Of a DNA stretch of 64,000 nt, positions 40,465 to 50,331 are shown one piece after another. A program made the position numbers and the translations under genes. The stretch is taken from positions 186,001 to 250,000 of the forward strand of contig NZ_PXYL01000005.1 in assembly GCF_003012705.1 (NCBI RefSeq). Direction: 5' to 3'. The stretch comes from Pseudaminobacter soli (ex Li et al. 2025). Its GTDB lineage: Bacteria > Pseudomonadota > Alphaproteobacteria > Rhizobiales > Rhizobiaceae. The notes beneath the pieces are model-generated. The model worked only from the letters and a program-made list of their open reading frames with translations. It did not search any database and had not been told where the DNA came from. Positions within the stretch are counted from its first letter, which is position 1, and each line of letters starts with the position of its first letter.

Positions 40465-41493
40465 TCAGCGCGCGCCCCAAGTGTCGGTCAGCCGGTAGCC
40501 CTCGGGCCACGGATCCGACGGGTCGAGCATGTGCTGATGCGTGCCGGTGATCCAGGCGCGGCCTGAAATTTCCGGCTGGATCGCGGGCCGGCCGCCGACC
40601 TCGGTGGTGCCGACTATGCGGCCCGTGAAGGTCGAGCCGATCACCGATACGGCCGTCAATTGATCCTCCAGCCCCATCTGACCGCGGGCGTGCAGCACCG
40701 CCATCCGCGCCGAAAGCGCCGTGCCCGTGGGCGAGCGGTCGACCTTGCCGGGCTGGATCGCCACGGCAGCACCAGCGCGCAGGCCTTCGGCGGTGCGCTC
40801 GACGGGACCGGCGAAGAGGCAGAAGGAGAAATGCTTCCAGTCCGGGTTTTCGGGATGGTGGAAGCCGAGCGCGGCATTGGCCGCGTTGGTGATCTTCACG
40901 CCCAGGCGCGCAATGTCATGCGCTTCGTCGGACTTGAGGCTGAAGCCCATCGCCGCCGCATCGACGATGACGAAGCTGTCGCCGCCATAGGCCGTGTCGA
41001 CCGTCAACGTGCCCAGTCCCTCAACTTCCAGCTTGGCATCGAGTTGATCGGCAAAACTCGGCAAGTTCTGTACGAAGATGCGTTCGGCCTTGCCGTTCCG
41101 GCACTCCGCCCGCACGCGGACGAGGCCGCCAGGGGCTTCGAGGGTCAGGTGTGTCACCGGTTCCTGCATCGGCAGGATGCCGCTGTCCAGCAGCACCGTG
41201 GACACACAGATCGAGTTCGAGCCCGACATCGGAGGGTTATAGGCAGGCTCCATAATCAAGAAGCCCGCATCGGCTTCCGGATGCTTCGGCGGCACCAACA
41301 GATTGACATGACGGAAAACGCCGCCGCGCGGCTCATTCAAGACAAAATTGCGGAGCGTTTCGTCCTGCATGAGCCACTGGCTCTGCTCCCAAAGCGTCGC
41401 TCCCGGCGGCGGCGTGACACCGCCAACGATCACATCGCCCACCTCGCCTTCGGCGTGGGCGGAGATCACGTGAATGGTTTTCGTACTGCGCAT
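40465..41493 (-). CDS. Proline-racemase family protein lacking both catalytic cysteines (Ser90/Thr256)
   Basis: 342 residues of the PLP-independent racemase fold. Active-site loop one is [11 protein letters not shown], where racemases have MCGHG, so Cys is Ser90. Loop two is [12 protein letters not shown], where racemases have [12 protein letters not shown], so Cys is Thr256. The rest of the fold looks intact ([30 protein letters not shown]). Cys/Cys pairs make epimerases and Cys/Thr pairs make trans-3-hydroxyproline dehydratases; Ser/Thr is not one of the pairs I know. As the last gene of the hydroxyproline operon, a dehydratase or epimerase role on a hydroxyproline is likely. Confidence 0.82.
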   Translation of the reverse strand: MRSTKTIHVISAHAEGEVGDVIVGGVTPPPGATLWEQSQWLMQDETLRNFVLNEPRGGVFRHVNLLVPPKHPEADAGFLIMEPAYNPPMSGSNSICVSTVLLDSGILPMQEPVTHLTLEAPGGLVRVRAECRNGKAERIFVQNLPSFADQLDAKLEVEGLGTLTVDTAYGGDSFVIVDAAAMGFSLKSDEAHDIARLGVKITNAANAALGFHHPENPDWKHFSFCLFAGPVERTAEGLRAGAAVAIQPGKVDRSPTGTALSARMAVLHARGQMGLEDQLTAVSVIGSTFTGRIVGTTEVGGRPAIQPEISGRAWITGTHQHMLDPSDPWPEGYRLTDTWGAR

Positions 41494-41508
41494 GGGTGCT
41501 CCTCCTCA

Positions 41509-41573
41509 GAGCATTTTGCAAAACAATAACTTAGATCTGGATGGCGACTCGGAGAGACGTCATCTCGATTTAG
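41509..41573. repeat. Palindromic repeat in the operon's 3' part
   Basis: The sequence begins GAGCATTTTGCAAAACAATA and contains GGATG...CATCTCGATT, a diverged copy of the inverted repeat seen at 48691-48735 and 51454-51491. It fills the gap between the last two genes of the hydroxyproline operon and overlaps the 3' end of the upstream gene. Confidence 0.55.
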
Positions 41574-43261
41574 GAAAGCCAGTCCGGCAGGCGCTCGGGA
41601 ACATGCCCGGTGAGCGCGGCGGTCACGCAATCGGCCAGGTTGCCGAAGCGCACCGCGCGGCCCGAAAGACCCGGACCGTAGTGGGCGTATTTGCCGGAAT
41701 TCGTCATCAGCGCGCGGGTCCGCGTCGGGAACACTGGCTCAGAGATCGAGCACCAGCAAAGGTCGGGCAGAACCTGCACGCCGCTCTCTTCCAGCCGCGT
41801 AAGCGTGCCGTCTGAACGCGCGTCGGCGATCACCTGGTTGCCGGCAGTGACGATAACCGACACGCCGGGACTGCGCTTGCGGCCGCCAAGTGCGGTGGCT
41901 AGCGCCCGGCACTCATCGAGCGAGGCATGCGGGCTGCCGATGGCGACGAGTTCCACCTGTTCCGGCCCTGCATTCAGGATCTTCCACGCCGCAGCCATAT
42001 CGGCCCGGGTGATGACAACAGTGTCGGCGCCTTCGGCTGCAGCGCCGTCGGCTTCGGGCGTCACCCCTTCCACATGCAGCATCGGCGCGGCGGAAGTGGT
42101 GCCGAATGCGGCGCAGAGCGCCTTGAGGTCATCGCGCGAAGGCCGAGCATCGCCAAGACCGCGCAGCAGCGGAATGCGGTCGGGCGCCGCGCGACCGGCG
42201 AGATAGCCGATCAGCGGCCAGAAGGAATCGTCCACGTTGGCGGGCAATTCCACGTCGATGACGCGCCGGGCCTTGCGATGGATGTCGAGATAGACGCCGG
42301 ACAGCGGCGCACGCCCCGTCAGCGCGATGCAGAGATCGAGGAAATCGGGGTGCTTTGCCGTCCGCGCGCCGAGCACGGTGTTGGCAAAGATCACGGCGTT
42401 GGACTCCGCCCAGGCGATCTGCTCGCCGGCACGAGGCGCGCTGTCGAGGAGATAGGGCGAACAAGTGAATGTCGGCCGGCACCCCATGCGGACATAGGCA
42501 TCGGCGAGACGCGCCGCCGGGTCGCCGAACGAGTCCGGCACGCCTTGCGCCTGCCAGTTGGCTCGATCGACCGAAATGGCATTCATCGTCGTTGGCACGC
42601 GGACGCGCGCGCCCATCTCGGCCATCTTTTCAGCAAAGGTCAGGTTTGCCGGGCTGGCATAGATGCAGCCATCGATATGGGCCTGCGCAACATCCACGAG
42701 ACCCAGCGCGCCCTGCTGCGCGGCCATGGCGCAGATGATGCGCATGGCCTGCTGCACCGCCACGCCTTCCTGGCCGTCAAGCATGGCGCGATCGGCCTCG
42801 GTAAGGTCGAGCGCCGAGGTCGCCGGCGGGCTGACGGGCAGCGTCAGGCCATCGGCCTCGATGGCCGTATCGGTGATCCGCGCCGACTTCGCACGCGACA
42901 AGGCCGCAAAAGCGTCGGGGGCGAGGCGCAGAACCGGCAGTGGCTTGCCGAACAGCTCGGATGCAATCAGCGCGCCAAGCGTCAGCACATCCTCGGCTTC
43001 GGAAAAGACCAGCGCCGCAGGAGCGCGCCCGGTCAGCACGAGGTCAAGCAGCACGCCCGAGCCGGTGCAGGAGCCACGGCTCGATGGCATCATCAGGATG
43101 CTGCCGGTGAGGCAGACCCCGTGCAGCGGGTGGTGCACGTCGATCACGCTGCCGGTGGCGGGGTTGACCCCGCCCCAGAAGCTCAGCGCCTCTTCGGCGA
43201 CGATAATGGGGCCGTTAGCCGTGCCCCCAAGGATACTGCGAGCAGGCACTGCGTGGCTCAT
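41570..43261 (-). CDS. Aconitase X fused protein, probable cis-3-hydroxy-L-proline dehydratase
   Basis: 563 residues. The small swivelling domain comes first (about 1-125: [23 protein letters not shown] with the catalytic serine), then the large aconitase X domain (DUF521, about 145-560), with [14 protein letters not shown] and TCSPYLL segments and [11 protein letters not shown]. In hydroxyproline loci this fused type is known to dehydrate cis-3-hydroxy-L-proline to pyrroline-2-carboxylate. Its ATG overlaps the epimerase stop (ATGA), indicating coupled translation. Confidence 0.85.
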   Translation of the reverse strand: MSHAVPARSILGGTANGPIIVAEEALSFWGGVNPATGSVIDVHHPLHGVCLTGSILMMPSSRGSCTGSGVLLDLVLTGRAPAALVFSEAEDVLTLGALIASELFGKPLPVLRLAPDAFAALSRAKSARITDTAIEADGLTLPVSPPATSALDLTEADRAMLDGQEGVAVQQAMRIICAMAAQQGALGLVDVAQAHIDGCIYASPANLTFAEKMAEMGARVRVPTTMNAISVDRANWQAQGVPDSFGDPAARLADAYVRMGCRPTFTCSPYLLDSAPRAGEQIAWAESNAVIFANTVLGARTAKHPDFLDLCIALTGRAPLSGVYLDIHRKARRVIDVELPANVDDSFWPLIGYLAGRAAPDRIPLLRGLGDARPSRDDLKALCAAFGTTSAAPMLHVEGVTPEADGAAAEGADTVVITRADMAAAWKILNAGPEQVELVAIGSPHASLDECRALATALGGRKRSPGVSVIVTAGNQVIADARSDGTLTRLEESGVQVLPDLCWCSISEPVFPTRTRALMTNSGKYAHYGPGLSGRAVRFGNLADCVTAALTGHVPERLPDWLS

Positions 43262-44259
43262 TTCACCACGAAGCCGTGCGCGAAGGGATCACGGTCATCG
43301 ATGAAGATCGTGTTGATGCCGGTCTGCCGCGCCCAGCCCGCGATGGAGGGAATGATCGCATCGCGGCCGGCTACCTTCGTCGCCGCCTCGACCCGGCCCT
43401 TGAACAGCGAGCCGATGATCGATTCATGGACGAATTCGTCGCCGACCTTCAGCTTGCCCTTGGCGGCGAGCTGGGCCATGCGGGCCGAAGTGCCGGTGCC
43501 GCAGGGCGAGCGGTCGATGGCCTTCTCGCCATAGAATACCGCGTTGCGGGCATGCGCGCCCTCGACCGTCGGCTTGCCGGTCCACTCGATGTGACTGAGG
43601 CCCTGGATCTGCGGATGCTCGGGGTGGACGAATTCGTACTTGGCGTTGAGTGCCGCGCGCAGCTTCGGGCTCCAGCCCACCAGTTCGCCAGCCGTGTGGT
43701 CGGCCATATCGCGGAAATTCTTCTGCGGCTCGACGATGGCGTAGAAATTACCGCCATAGGCGACGTCGACGACGATCTCGCCCAGGCCCTCGACCTCGGC
43801 AGTCAGTCCCTCGGCATAGAGGAAGCCGGGCACGTTGGTGAGGCGCACTTCCTCGACGTAGCGGCCTTCCTGGCGGTAGGTGATGTCGACCTTGCCGGCG
43901 GGCGTGTCAATCGACAGCTTGCCGGGCTCGCGCGGGGTGATCAGGCCGTTCTCGATCGCCATCGTGATGGTGCCGATGGTGCCGTGGCCGCACATGGGCA
44001 GGCAGCCCGAGGTCTCGATGAACAGCACCGCCACGTCGCAATCAGGCCGCGTCGGCGGATAGAGGATCGAGCCCGACATCATGTCATGGCCGCGCGGCTC
44101 GAACATCAGACCGGTGCGGATCCAGTCGAACTCGCGCAGGAAATGCGCGCGCTTTTCCAGCATGTTCGCGCCCTCGAGGCGGGGGCCGCCGCCCGAAACG
44201 AGGCGGACGGGATTTCCGCAAGTGTGTCCGTCAATGCAAGAGAAAGTATGGTTGGCCAT
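43258..44259 (-). CDS. 4-Hydroxyproline 2-epimerase
   Basis: 333 residues. A proline-racemase fold with both catalytic cysteines: Cys90 in [10 protein letters not shown] and Cys253 in [14 protein letters not shown]. It interconverts trans-4-hydroxy-L-proline and cis-4-hydroxy-D-proline, the entry step of the pathway. The start [15 protein letters not shown] at 44259 is chosen; the open frame runs further but into the upstream gene's coding region. It lies between the dehydrogenase (14-base gap) and AcnX (4-base overlap). Confidence 0.93.
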   Translation of the reverse strand: MANHTFSCIDGHTCGNPVRLVSGGGPRLEGANMLEKRAHFLREFDWIRTGLMFEPRGHDMMSGSILYPPTRPDCDVAVLFIETSGCLPMCGHGTIGTITMAIENGLITPREPGKLSIDTPAGKVDITYRQEGRYVEEVRLTNVPGFLYAEGLTAEVEGLGEIVVDVAYGGNFYAIVEPQKNFRDMADHTAGELVGWSPKLRAALNAKYEFVHPEHPQIQGLSHIEWTGKPTVEGAHARNAVFYGEKAIDRSPCGTGTSARMAQLAAKGKLKVGDEFVHESIIGSLFKGRVEAATKVAGRDAIIPSIAGWARQTGINTIFIDDRDPFAHGFVVK

Positions 44260-44273
44260 GGCCGAGACCCCTG

Positions 44274-45527
44274 TCAGAATCTTTGAGGCGAAAAAGATGT
44301 AATGTCGATGGCGGACGCCTTGCCGGTCAAGAGATCGGCAACGATCCGGGCAGTGCCTGCCGATTGGGTCAGGCCGAGATGGCCATGGCCGAATGCGTAG
44401 ATGACGCGCTGCGTGGCGCGGGCCGCACCGATTGCGGGCAGGCTGTCGGGCAGCGACGGGCGGAAGCCCATCCACTGCACTCCGCCGCCTGGCTTGAGTC
44501 CCGGCAGGAAGGTCTGCGCCTTCTTGAGCATCGCCTCGGACCGCCGGAAATTCGGCGGCAGGTTCAGCCCGCCGAGCTCCACAGCGCCGCCGACGCGGAT
44601 GCCGGTCGACAGGCGGGAAATAACGAAGCCGTGACCGCCGAACGTCACCTGGGTACGCAGGTCGAAGGCGTCGGAGGGAAGCGTGGTGTTGTAGCCGCGC
44701 TCGGTTTCGAGCGGGATGCTCTCGCCGATCGTCCGGGCGATCCGGTGTGAGAAGGCACCCGCCGCTAGCACCACCTTGCCCGCGCGGCGCACGCCGCCAT
44801 CGGCGGTCAGCACCTCGACTCCGCCGTCGACCGGGCGCAGCGCCGTAACCTCGGCGCGCTCGATCGGTCCGCCCGATGCGCGGAAGTGGTCGGCCAAGGC
44901 GATCGTATAGAGTTTGGGGTCGGCAATGGAGTACCAGCCGGGCGTGAAGGTGCCATGGGTGAAGCGTGGCGCGAGGCCGGGCTGGATCTCGGCCATCTCC
45001 GCCGCGTTGAGGTGTCGGAACTCGATCCCGTGCTCCTCCCGCGCCTTCCAGCCGGGAAGCGAAGCCTTGAGCTCGGCTTCGCCCTCATAGACCTGAAGAT
45101 TGCCCTCCTTGCGCAGCATCGGCAGCGTGCCGCTCTGCTGCAGGAAAGGCTCCAGCTCCACCTTCGACAAATCCATCAACGCAGTCTGCGCCGTGGTGGA
45201 ATGAGCCACGCGCTTCGGCGAGCAGGCACGCCAGAAGCGGAACATCCAGGGTGCAATCTGCACCGCATAGGCCGGTGGCACCGCCAGCGGGCCGAGCGGA
45301 TCGAGCAGCCATTTGGGCGCCTTCTTCAGGATGCCCGGCGAGGCCAGCGGCAGGATATCGGTGAAGGCAAAGGCTCCGGCATTGCCGGCCGATGCACCGG
45401 CTGCAGGGCCCTCGCGATCCAGAACGGTGACCGAAAGCCCCCTCGCCTGCGCGGCAATCGCCGCCGAGAGCCCGACGACCCCTGCCCCGATAACGATGAC
45501 GTCGGCCTGAGCCTGCTCTTTCATCAT
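44274..45527 (-). CDS. FAD-dependent D-hydroxyproline dehydrogenase (DadA-like)
   Basis: 417 residues. The dinucleotide fold VIVIGAGVVGLSAAIAAQ opens the protein. The body shows D-amino-acid dehydrogenase features (AGNAGAFAFTDILPLASPG, GGVRRAGKVVLAAGAFSHRIA) and the C-terminal YAFGHGHLGLTQSAGTARI. In this operon it should oxidise cis-4-hydroxy-D-proline to pyrroline-4-hydroxy-2-carboxylate, feeding electrons to the respiratory chain. It starts MMKEQ four bases after the ATPase stop. Confidence 0.88.
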   Translation of the reverse strand: MMKEQAQADVIVIGAGVVGLSAAIAAQARGLSVTVLDREGPAAGASAGNAGAFAFTDILPLASPGILKKAPKWLLDPLGPLAVPPAYAVQIAPWMFRFWRACSPKRVAHSTTAQTALMDLSKVELEPFLQQSGTLPMLRKEGNLQVYEGEAELKASLPGWKAREEHGIEFRHLNAAEMAEIQPGLAPRFTHGTFTPGWYSIADPKLYTIALADHFRASGGPIERAEVTALRPVDGGVEVLTADGGVRRAGKVVLAAGAFSHRIARTIGESIPLETERGYNTTLPSDAFDLRTQVTFGGHGFVISRLSTGIRVGGAVELGGLNLPPNFRRSEAMLKKAQTFLPGLKPGGGVQWMGFRPSLPDSLPAIGAARATQRVIYAFGHGHLGLTQSAGTARIVADLLTGKASAIDITSFSPQRF

Positions 45528-45531
45528 GCCC

Positions 45532-46254
45532 TCAATGCGTTGCGGCCAGGAACTTCTTGGTCTCGGCGTGCTCCGGCGCGTCGAACAGCTGTTCCGGCGC
45601 CGCGATTTCGGCCATGACACCCTGATGGAAGAAGGCCACGCGGTCGGAGACCTCGCGGGCGAACTTCATTTCATGGGTCACGCAGATCATGGTCATGCCC
45701 TCGGAAGCGAGCATACGAAGCGTATCCAATACCTCACCTACCAGCATGGGGTCGAGCGCCGAGGTCACCTCGTCGAACAGCATATATTCTGGCGACATGG
45801 CGAGCGCACGCGCAATGGCCATGCGCTGCTGCTGGCCGCCCGACATGCGGTTGGGATAGACCGACAGCTTCTCGCCGAGCCCGACATGGGTCAGCTGCTT
45901 CACCGCGATCTCCTCGGCCTTCTGCTTCGACATGCCGAGCACCTTGCGGGGCGCGAGCATGACGTTCTCCAGCACGGTCAGATGCGGGAAGGCGTTCCAT
46001 TGCTGGAAAACGATGCCCACCTTCTGGCGCAGCTTGTTGAGGTCGGTGCTCTTGGCATGCACATCGGTGCCGTCGATCATCACCTTGCCCGACGCGATCG
46101 GCTCAAGGCCGTTAATGCAGGTGAGCAGGGTCGACTTGCCCGAGCCGGAGCCGCCGATGACGGTGACGACCTCGCCCTTCTTTACGGTGAGGTTGATGCC
46201 CTTGAGGACCTCCAGCTGGCCGAAGGATTTGCGGACGTTTTCGATCTCAATCAT
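45532..46254 (-). CDS. Polar amino-acid ABC transporter ATPase, hydroxyproline uptake
   Basis: 240 residues. Walker A GGSGSGKSTLL, Q-loop FQQWNAFPHL, signature MSGGQQQRMAIARAL, Walker B MLFDEVTSALDP and the H-loop VTHEM are present. It closely follows the GlnQ/HisP class of importers for polar amino acids. The start MIEIENVRKSFG at 46254 overlaps the permease stop by 8 bases. Linked catabolic genes make hydroxyproline the likely cargo. Confidence 0.95.
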   Translation of the reverse strand: MIEIENVRKSFGQLEVLKGINLTVKKGEVVTVIGGSGSGKSTLLTCINGLEPIASGKVMIDGTDVHAKSTDLNKLRQKVGIVFQQWNAFPHLTVLENVMLAPRKVLGMSKQKAEEIAVKQLTHVGLGEKLSVYPNRMSGGQQQRMAIARALAMSPEYMLFDEVTSALDPMLVGEVLDTLRMLASEGMTMICVTHEMKFAREVSDRVAFFHQGVMAEIAAPEQLFDAPEHAETKKFLAATH

Positions 46255-46900
46255 TGGGGGACCACCGTTTCTCGAGATACCCGCCAAGTCTGGCGATGGG
46301 AAGGCTGATGATGAAGTAGATGGCACCGCAGATCAGCAGGATGAACAGCGGCTCCTGCAGACGGGTGACGAGGATCTGCGAGGCACGCAGGAGCTCGATC
46401 AGCCCGAGCCAGAGCACGAGCGCAGAGTCCTTCATGACGCCGAGCGTCAGCCCGATCCACGAAGGCAGCGAAACGCGGATGGCGAGCGGCGCCACGATGT
46501 AGCGCATGTCCTGGAACCAGCTCATGCCAAGCGAGCGGGCTGCGCGACGGGTGGTTGTCGGCACGGAGTCGATGCCGCCGCGCACGATCTCGGTGCAATA
46601 GGCCGCCGTATAGAGCGACAGCACTACGCAGGAGGTCGTGAACGGCGGCCAGCCCAGCTTCATGATCGACTGCAGGGCATTGCCCAGCACGAGCTGGATC
46701 AGAAGCGGCACCGAGCGGAACACGTCGAGCACGAAGGTCAGCGGCGCGGCCCAGTAGGGGCCGAGCTGGAAGCGGATCACGCCGAACAGGACGCCGAGCA
46801 CGGTGCCGGCGGCGACAGACACGGCGGTGACGGCAAGCGTCATCCCCGCGCCATGCGCAAGGAAGACGAGATCGCTCCAGGAGAGGGCAGTGTTGAACAT
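46247..46900 (-). CDS. Polar amino-acid ABC permease
   Basis: 217 residues with about five membrane helices and the EAA loop RAARSLGMSWFQDMRYIVAP. It belongs to the HisMQ/GlnP type. The start MFNTALSWSDL at 46900 follows a purine-rich stretch. It lies 14 bases downstream of the second permease, and both form the membrane channel of the hydroxyproline importer. Confidence 0.93.
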   Translation of the reverse strand: MFNTALSWSDLVFLAHGAGMTLAVTAVSVAAGTVLGVLFGVIRFQLGPYWAAPLTFVLDVFRSVPLLIQLVLGNALQSIMKLGWPPFTTSCVVLSLYTAAYCTEIVRGGIDSVPTTTRRAARSLGMSWFQDMRYIVAPLAIRVSLPSWIGLTLGVMKDSALVLWLGLIELLRASQILVTRLQEPLFILLICGAIYFIISLPIARLGGYLEKRWSPND

Positions 46901-46914
46901 CTCTCTCACCTCTC

Positions 46915-47580
46915 TCAGTAGCGGAACATGCGCGAGGCGAAGGCCCGGGCGGCCAGCGTGACGGCCTTGGCGATGACGTAGTAGATCACTGCGGCGATCG
47001 CGAAGAACTCGAAGGTGCGGAAGGAACGGGCATTCAGCTCCTGCGTGATGCCGGCGAGGTCGGTGTTCATGCCGACGGTGACGCCAAGCGAGGTCATCAG
47101 GATTGCCCAAACCATCTGGTTGGTGACCGGCAGGAAGGCAACGCGCAGCATCTGCGGCATGACGATGAGCCGGAAAGCCTGCAGCGAAGTCATGCCGAGC
47201 GAGCGGCCTGCCCGTGCCTGCGTGTCAGGGATTGCCTTGAGCGCGCCACGGAAATTCTCGGCCAGATAACCCGCGTTGTTGAACGCGATACCTACCAGAA
47301 GCGACGTAAAGGGGCTCAGGTGGATGCCGAAATTGCCGAGCCCGAAATGGGCCATGTAGATCTGGAACAGCGCGGGTGTGTTTCGCGCCACTTCGATCCA
47401 GGCGGTGGCGAGGGCGCCTAGGATGCGGCTGCCGGATAGCCGGAACAGGGTCAGGGCGATGGCCACTGCCAGCCCGATTGCCATGGACAGAAGCGCGATC
47501 TGCAGCGTGACCAACGCGCCATCGAGCATCTGCGGCAATGCCTTGAGCGCCTGGTTCCAATGGAAGGTGTAGTGGAACAT
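46915..47580 (-). CDS. Polar amino-acid ABC permease
   Basis: 221 residues with about five membrane helices. The first is TLQIALLSMAIGLAVAIALTL, and the EAA loop is AGRSLGMTSLQAFRLIVMPQ. It is a paralogue of the downstream permease, as usual for HisMQ-type importers. It begins after a hairpin that separates it from the substrate-binding protein gene. Confidence 0.93.
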   Translation of the reverse strand: MFHYTFHWNQALKALPQMLDGALVTLQIALLSMAIGLAVAIALTLFRLSGSRILGALATAWIEVARNTPALFQIYMAHFGLGNFGIHLSPFTSLLVGIAFNNAGYLAENFRGALKAIPDTQARAGRSLGMTSLQAFRLIVMPQMLRVAFLPVTNQMVWAILMTSLGVTVGMNTDLAGITQELNARSFRTFEFFAIAAVIYYVIAKAVTLAARAFASRMFRY

Positions 47581-47605
47581 TACCGTCTCACCTTGGGAAG
47601 GATAA

Positions 47606-47633
47606 ACGGCGCGAGGTTTTTGCCTCGCGCCGT
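47606..47633 (-). terminator. Intercistronic hairpin after the substrate-binding protein gene
   Basis: Perfect 11-bp stem ACGGCGCGAGG / CCTCGCGCCGT around TTTTTG, in the 70-base gap before the permease genes. It probably stabilises the binding-protein message or partly ends transcription, giving more binding protein than permease. Confidence 0.65.
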
Positions 47634-47649
47634 CAAAGAAACGGTCCGA

Positions 47650-48456
47650 TTAGCGATAGACGCCATTCACCGTCAGGGACGGCACCTCGCCGCCAACCCA
47701 CTTTTCATAGAGCTCGGCATAGCGGCCGGTACGAACCTGCTGGTTGATGAACAGGTTGAGGTAGTTGATGAGGCCGTATTCCTCACGGTTGGTGAAGAGC
47801 GCGACATAGTCGATGTCATACGGAGCCTTGCCGACGACCGAAATGCCAGCGAACTTGCCGCTCTTGACATTGGACTGGGCAACCGTCGAGGTGGAGACCG
47901 TGGCGTCGATCTGGCCCTGGCTCAGCGCGAGGAAGACGTCAGCCTGGGTCTGGTAGGGGCGGAATTCGCCGACACCCCATTCCTTGACCGACTTTTCGAG
48001 CGCGATGGCTTCGAACGTGCCGGCGGTGGCACCCACGACCTTGCCCTTCATGTCCTCGAAGGATTTGATGCCCGACTTGTCGTTGGCGGTGACCGCCATC
48101 TCGAAGGCGAAGTAGGGAACCGTCATGCCGACGGTCTTGGCACGCTCCAGTGTGTCGGAGGTCGAGGCGACGCCCACGTCGACGCGGCCCGACATCAGCG
48201 CCGGAATGCGCTCGGGGAACGGCGTCTCGACGATCTCGGCGGTGACGCCAAGCGCCTTGGCCAGATCGTTGCAGTAGTCGACGTCGAAGCCGATCGGGTT
48301 GTTATTCTCGTCGCGTGCGCCCATCGGCGGGAAGTCGAGCACGACGGCGCAGCGCAGCGTGCCCGAGGCGATGATATCGTCCAGCTTGTCGGCGTGAGCC
48401 TGGCCAGTCAGTGCGGTGGCGGCCATGAGGCCGAAGGCGAGGACCGAAATTCTCAT
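47650..48456 (-). CDS. Periplasmic hydroxyproline-binding protein (SBP_bac_3)
   Basis: 268 residues. A Sec signal peptide ends at GQAHA, giving a mature class II binding protein: LRCAVVLDFPPMGARDENNNPIGFDVDYCNDLA, FPERIPALMSGRVDVGVAS and GATAGTFEAIALEK. This is the amino-acid-binding PAAT family. As first gene of the operon ahead of the permeases, it should capture hydroxyproline; other polar amino acids cannot be excluded. Confidence 0.9.
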   Translation of the reverse strand: MRISVLAFGLMAATALTGQAHADKLDDIIASGTLRCAVVLDFPPMGARDENNNPIGFDVDYCNDLAKALGVTAEIVETPFPERIPALMSGRVDVGVASTSDTLERAKTVGMTVPYFAFEMAVTANDKSGIKSFEDMKGKVVGATAGTFEAIALEKSVKEWGVGEFRPYQTQADVFLALSQGQIDATVSTSTVAQSNVKSGKFAGISVVGKAPYDIDYVALFTNREEYGLINYLNLFINQQVRTGRYAELYEKWVGGEVPSLTVNGVYR

Positions 48457-48537
48457 TCTTACACTCTCTCCCTGAGTAGGTCTGTCTGTTGACGGCGGCG
48501 CACTATTTCGCGTCGGAGAGCGTAAATCAATTCAAAA

Positions 48538-48563
48538 ATACAAGGCGTATACAAAAAGTATAT
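48538..48563 (-). promoter_or_regulatory. GntR-type operator candidate at the main hydroxyproline operon promoter
   Basis: On the minus strand the stretch contains TTGTATACGCC followed by TTGTAT, and a preceding TATACTTT. TTGTATAC recurs at 50332-50339, and TATACGC also appears at 52634. It lies about 85-105 bases upstream of the binding-protein start. Confidence 0.55.
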
Positions 48564-48629
48564 GGCAACGGCGCATTTGTCGCGCCGCAAGAGTGGACCT
48601 TCCCCAATGGAAAGCCCACCCTTATCGGC

Positions 48630-48735
48630 TCAGCGCATGAGCCCAGAAAGTGGGAGACTTTTGGGCAAGATCATGCGGCAAAATCGCATACTTTGGGCGA
48701 GATGGCTGGTCGAAGAGAAGTCATCTCGCCCAAAG
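48630..48735. repeat. Composite palindromic repeat between the ALDH and binding-protein genes
   Basis: Module one (GCATGAGCCC...AAGATCATGC, 48630-48676) matches the module at 6293-6337 in outline. Module two is a perfect 14-bp stem, CTTTGGGCGAGATG (48691-48704) and CATCTCGCCCAAAG (48722-48735), whose arms end 2 bases from the stop of the aldehyde dehydrogenase gene. It may serve as its terminator. Confidence 0.8.
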
Positions 48736-48737
48736 GA

Positions 48738-50255
48738 TCAGGCCAAGAAGTCTTCGGGAAGCAGGCCTTCAGGCATGTTCTGGTAGGAGACCGGCCGCAG
48801 GAAACGGCGGATGGACATGGTGCCGACGCTGGTGGCGCCGAAATTGGTCGAGGCCGGATAGGGCCCGCCATGCACCATGGAATCGACCACTTCGACCCCG
48901 GTCGGGAAGCCATTGACCAGCACTCGGCCCGCCTTCCGCTCCAGCACCGGACGCAGGCGGCGAGCGGCTTCCAGATCGCCCGCATCCATGTGGATGGTCG
49001 CGGTCAGCTGGCCCTCGAACCCGCGCGTGATCTGCTCCATCTCGTCGAGCGAGCCCACCCGAACCACCAGACCGAGCGGCCCGAACACCTCCTCGCCCAG
49101 CGCATGATCGGACAGGAACTGCGCGCCCGTCGTCTCGAAGAGATTGGGGGTGACGGCCCGGCCGGAAGACTCGGTCACGAGCAGCGGCTTGATGGTGTTT
49201 CGCGTCGCGAAGCGTTCCTGTCCATAGTGATAGGCCTTGGCGATGCCGTCGGTCAGCATGGTCTGCGGACCAACCTTGCCGAGCGCCTCGACCGCAGAGC
49301 CGATGAAGCGGTCGGCGTCGGCGCCGTCGATTACCACAGCGATGCCGGGATTGGTGCAGAACTGGCCGGCGCCCATGGTGAGCGAACCCGCCCAGCCCTG
49401 GCCCAGCGACTCGGCCCGCGCCTTAAGCGCCTCGGGCAGCATCAGCATCGGATTGACCGAGCCGAGCTCGCCGAAGAACGGGATCGGCTCCGGCCGTGCC
49501 GCACAGAGATCGAAAAGCGCGCGGCCGCCGGCGAGCGAGCCGGTGAAGCCTACGGCCTTGATGAGCGGATGCTGCACCAGTGCATGACCCACCTGGCGGC
49601 TGCCACCCTGGATCAGCGAAAACACGCCGGGATGTACGCCGGTCTTGGCAATCGCCGCCTCGATGGCCTGGGCCACGATCTCTCCGGTGCCGGGATGCGC
49701 CGAATGGCCCTTCACCACCACCGGGCAACCGGCAGCGAGCGCCGCAGCTGTGTCGCCGCCTGCGGTCGAAAATGCGAGCGGGAAGTTCGAGGCACCGAAC
49801 ACCGCAACCGGTCCCACCGGCCGCTGGATCAGCCTGATTTCCGGGCGCGGCGCCGGCTGGCGCTCGGGCAATGCCGCATCGAGGCGGCGATCGAGGTAGT
49901 CGCCCTTCTCGATGTGGTCGGCAAACAGCCTGAGCTGGCCGGTCGTGCGACCGCGTTCACCCTGCAGCCGCGCTTCGGGCAGGCCGGTTTCCTGGCTGCC
50001 GATCTCGGTGATCGCCTCGGCGCGGGCTTCGATCTCGTCAGCGATGGCGCGCAAGAAGGCCGCGCGTTCCTGGCGCGAGGAATAGCCATAGCTCCAGAAG
50101 GCTTCTTCCGCGGCCTCGCAGGCGCGGTTCACCAGCTCGACGGTGCCGGCGGCAAAGTGATGCACGGGGCCATGCGCCGGGGCGCTCGCGAACGTGCCGG
50201 CGCCATCGAGCCATTCGCCCGCGACGAGGTGTTTTCCTTTTGGGGTGAAGACCAT
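48738..50255 (-). CDS. Alpha-ketoglutaric semialdehyde dehydrogenase
   Basis: 505 residues of the aldehyde dehydrogenase fold. The catalytic Cys is in GAGQFCTNPG, the general-base Glu in FFGELGSVNP, and the cofactor lysine in VVVKGHSAHPGTG. It oxidises 2-oxoglutarate semialdehyde to 2-oxoglutarate, the final step of hydroxyproline breakdown. ATG 50255 (MVFTPKGKHL) is the start. It is divergent from the reductase gene and shares the operator at 50332-50352. Confidence 0.93.
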   Translation of the reverse strand: MVFTPKGKHLVAGEWLDGAGTFASAPAHGPVHHFAAGTVELVNRACEAAEEAFWSYGYSSRQERAAFLRAIADEIEARAEAITEIGSQETGLPEARLQGERGRTTGQLRLFADHIEKGDYLDRRLDAALPERQPAPRPEIRLIQRPVGPVAVFGASNFPLAFSTAGGDTAAALAAGCPVVVKGHSAHPGTGEIVAQAIEAAIAKTGVHPGVFSLIQGGSRQVGHALVQHPLIKAVGFTGSLAGGRALFDLCAARPEPIPFFGELGSVNPMLMLPEALKARAESLGQGWAGSLTMGAGQFCTNPGIAVVIDGADADRFIGSAVEALGKVGPQTMLTDGIAKAYHYGQERFATRNTIKPLLVTESSGRAVTPNLFETTGAQFLSDHALGEEVFGPLGLVVRVGSLDEMEQITRGFEGQLTATIHMDAGDLEAARRLRPVLERKAGRVLVNGFPTGVEVVDSMVHGGPYPASTNFGATSVGTMSIRRFLRPVSYQNMPEGLLPEDFLA

Positions 50256-50331
50256 ATGAGGTTCCTTTCTCGATGATCCGGCGCGCAGATCGCCAGCGAT
50301 CGACCCGCAGTCGTTTGCACTTGTCGAGTAT

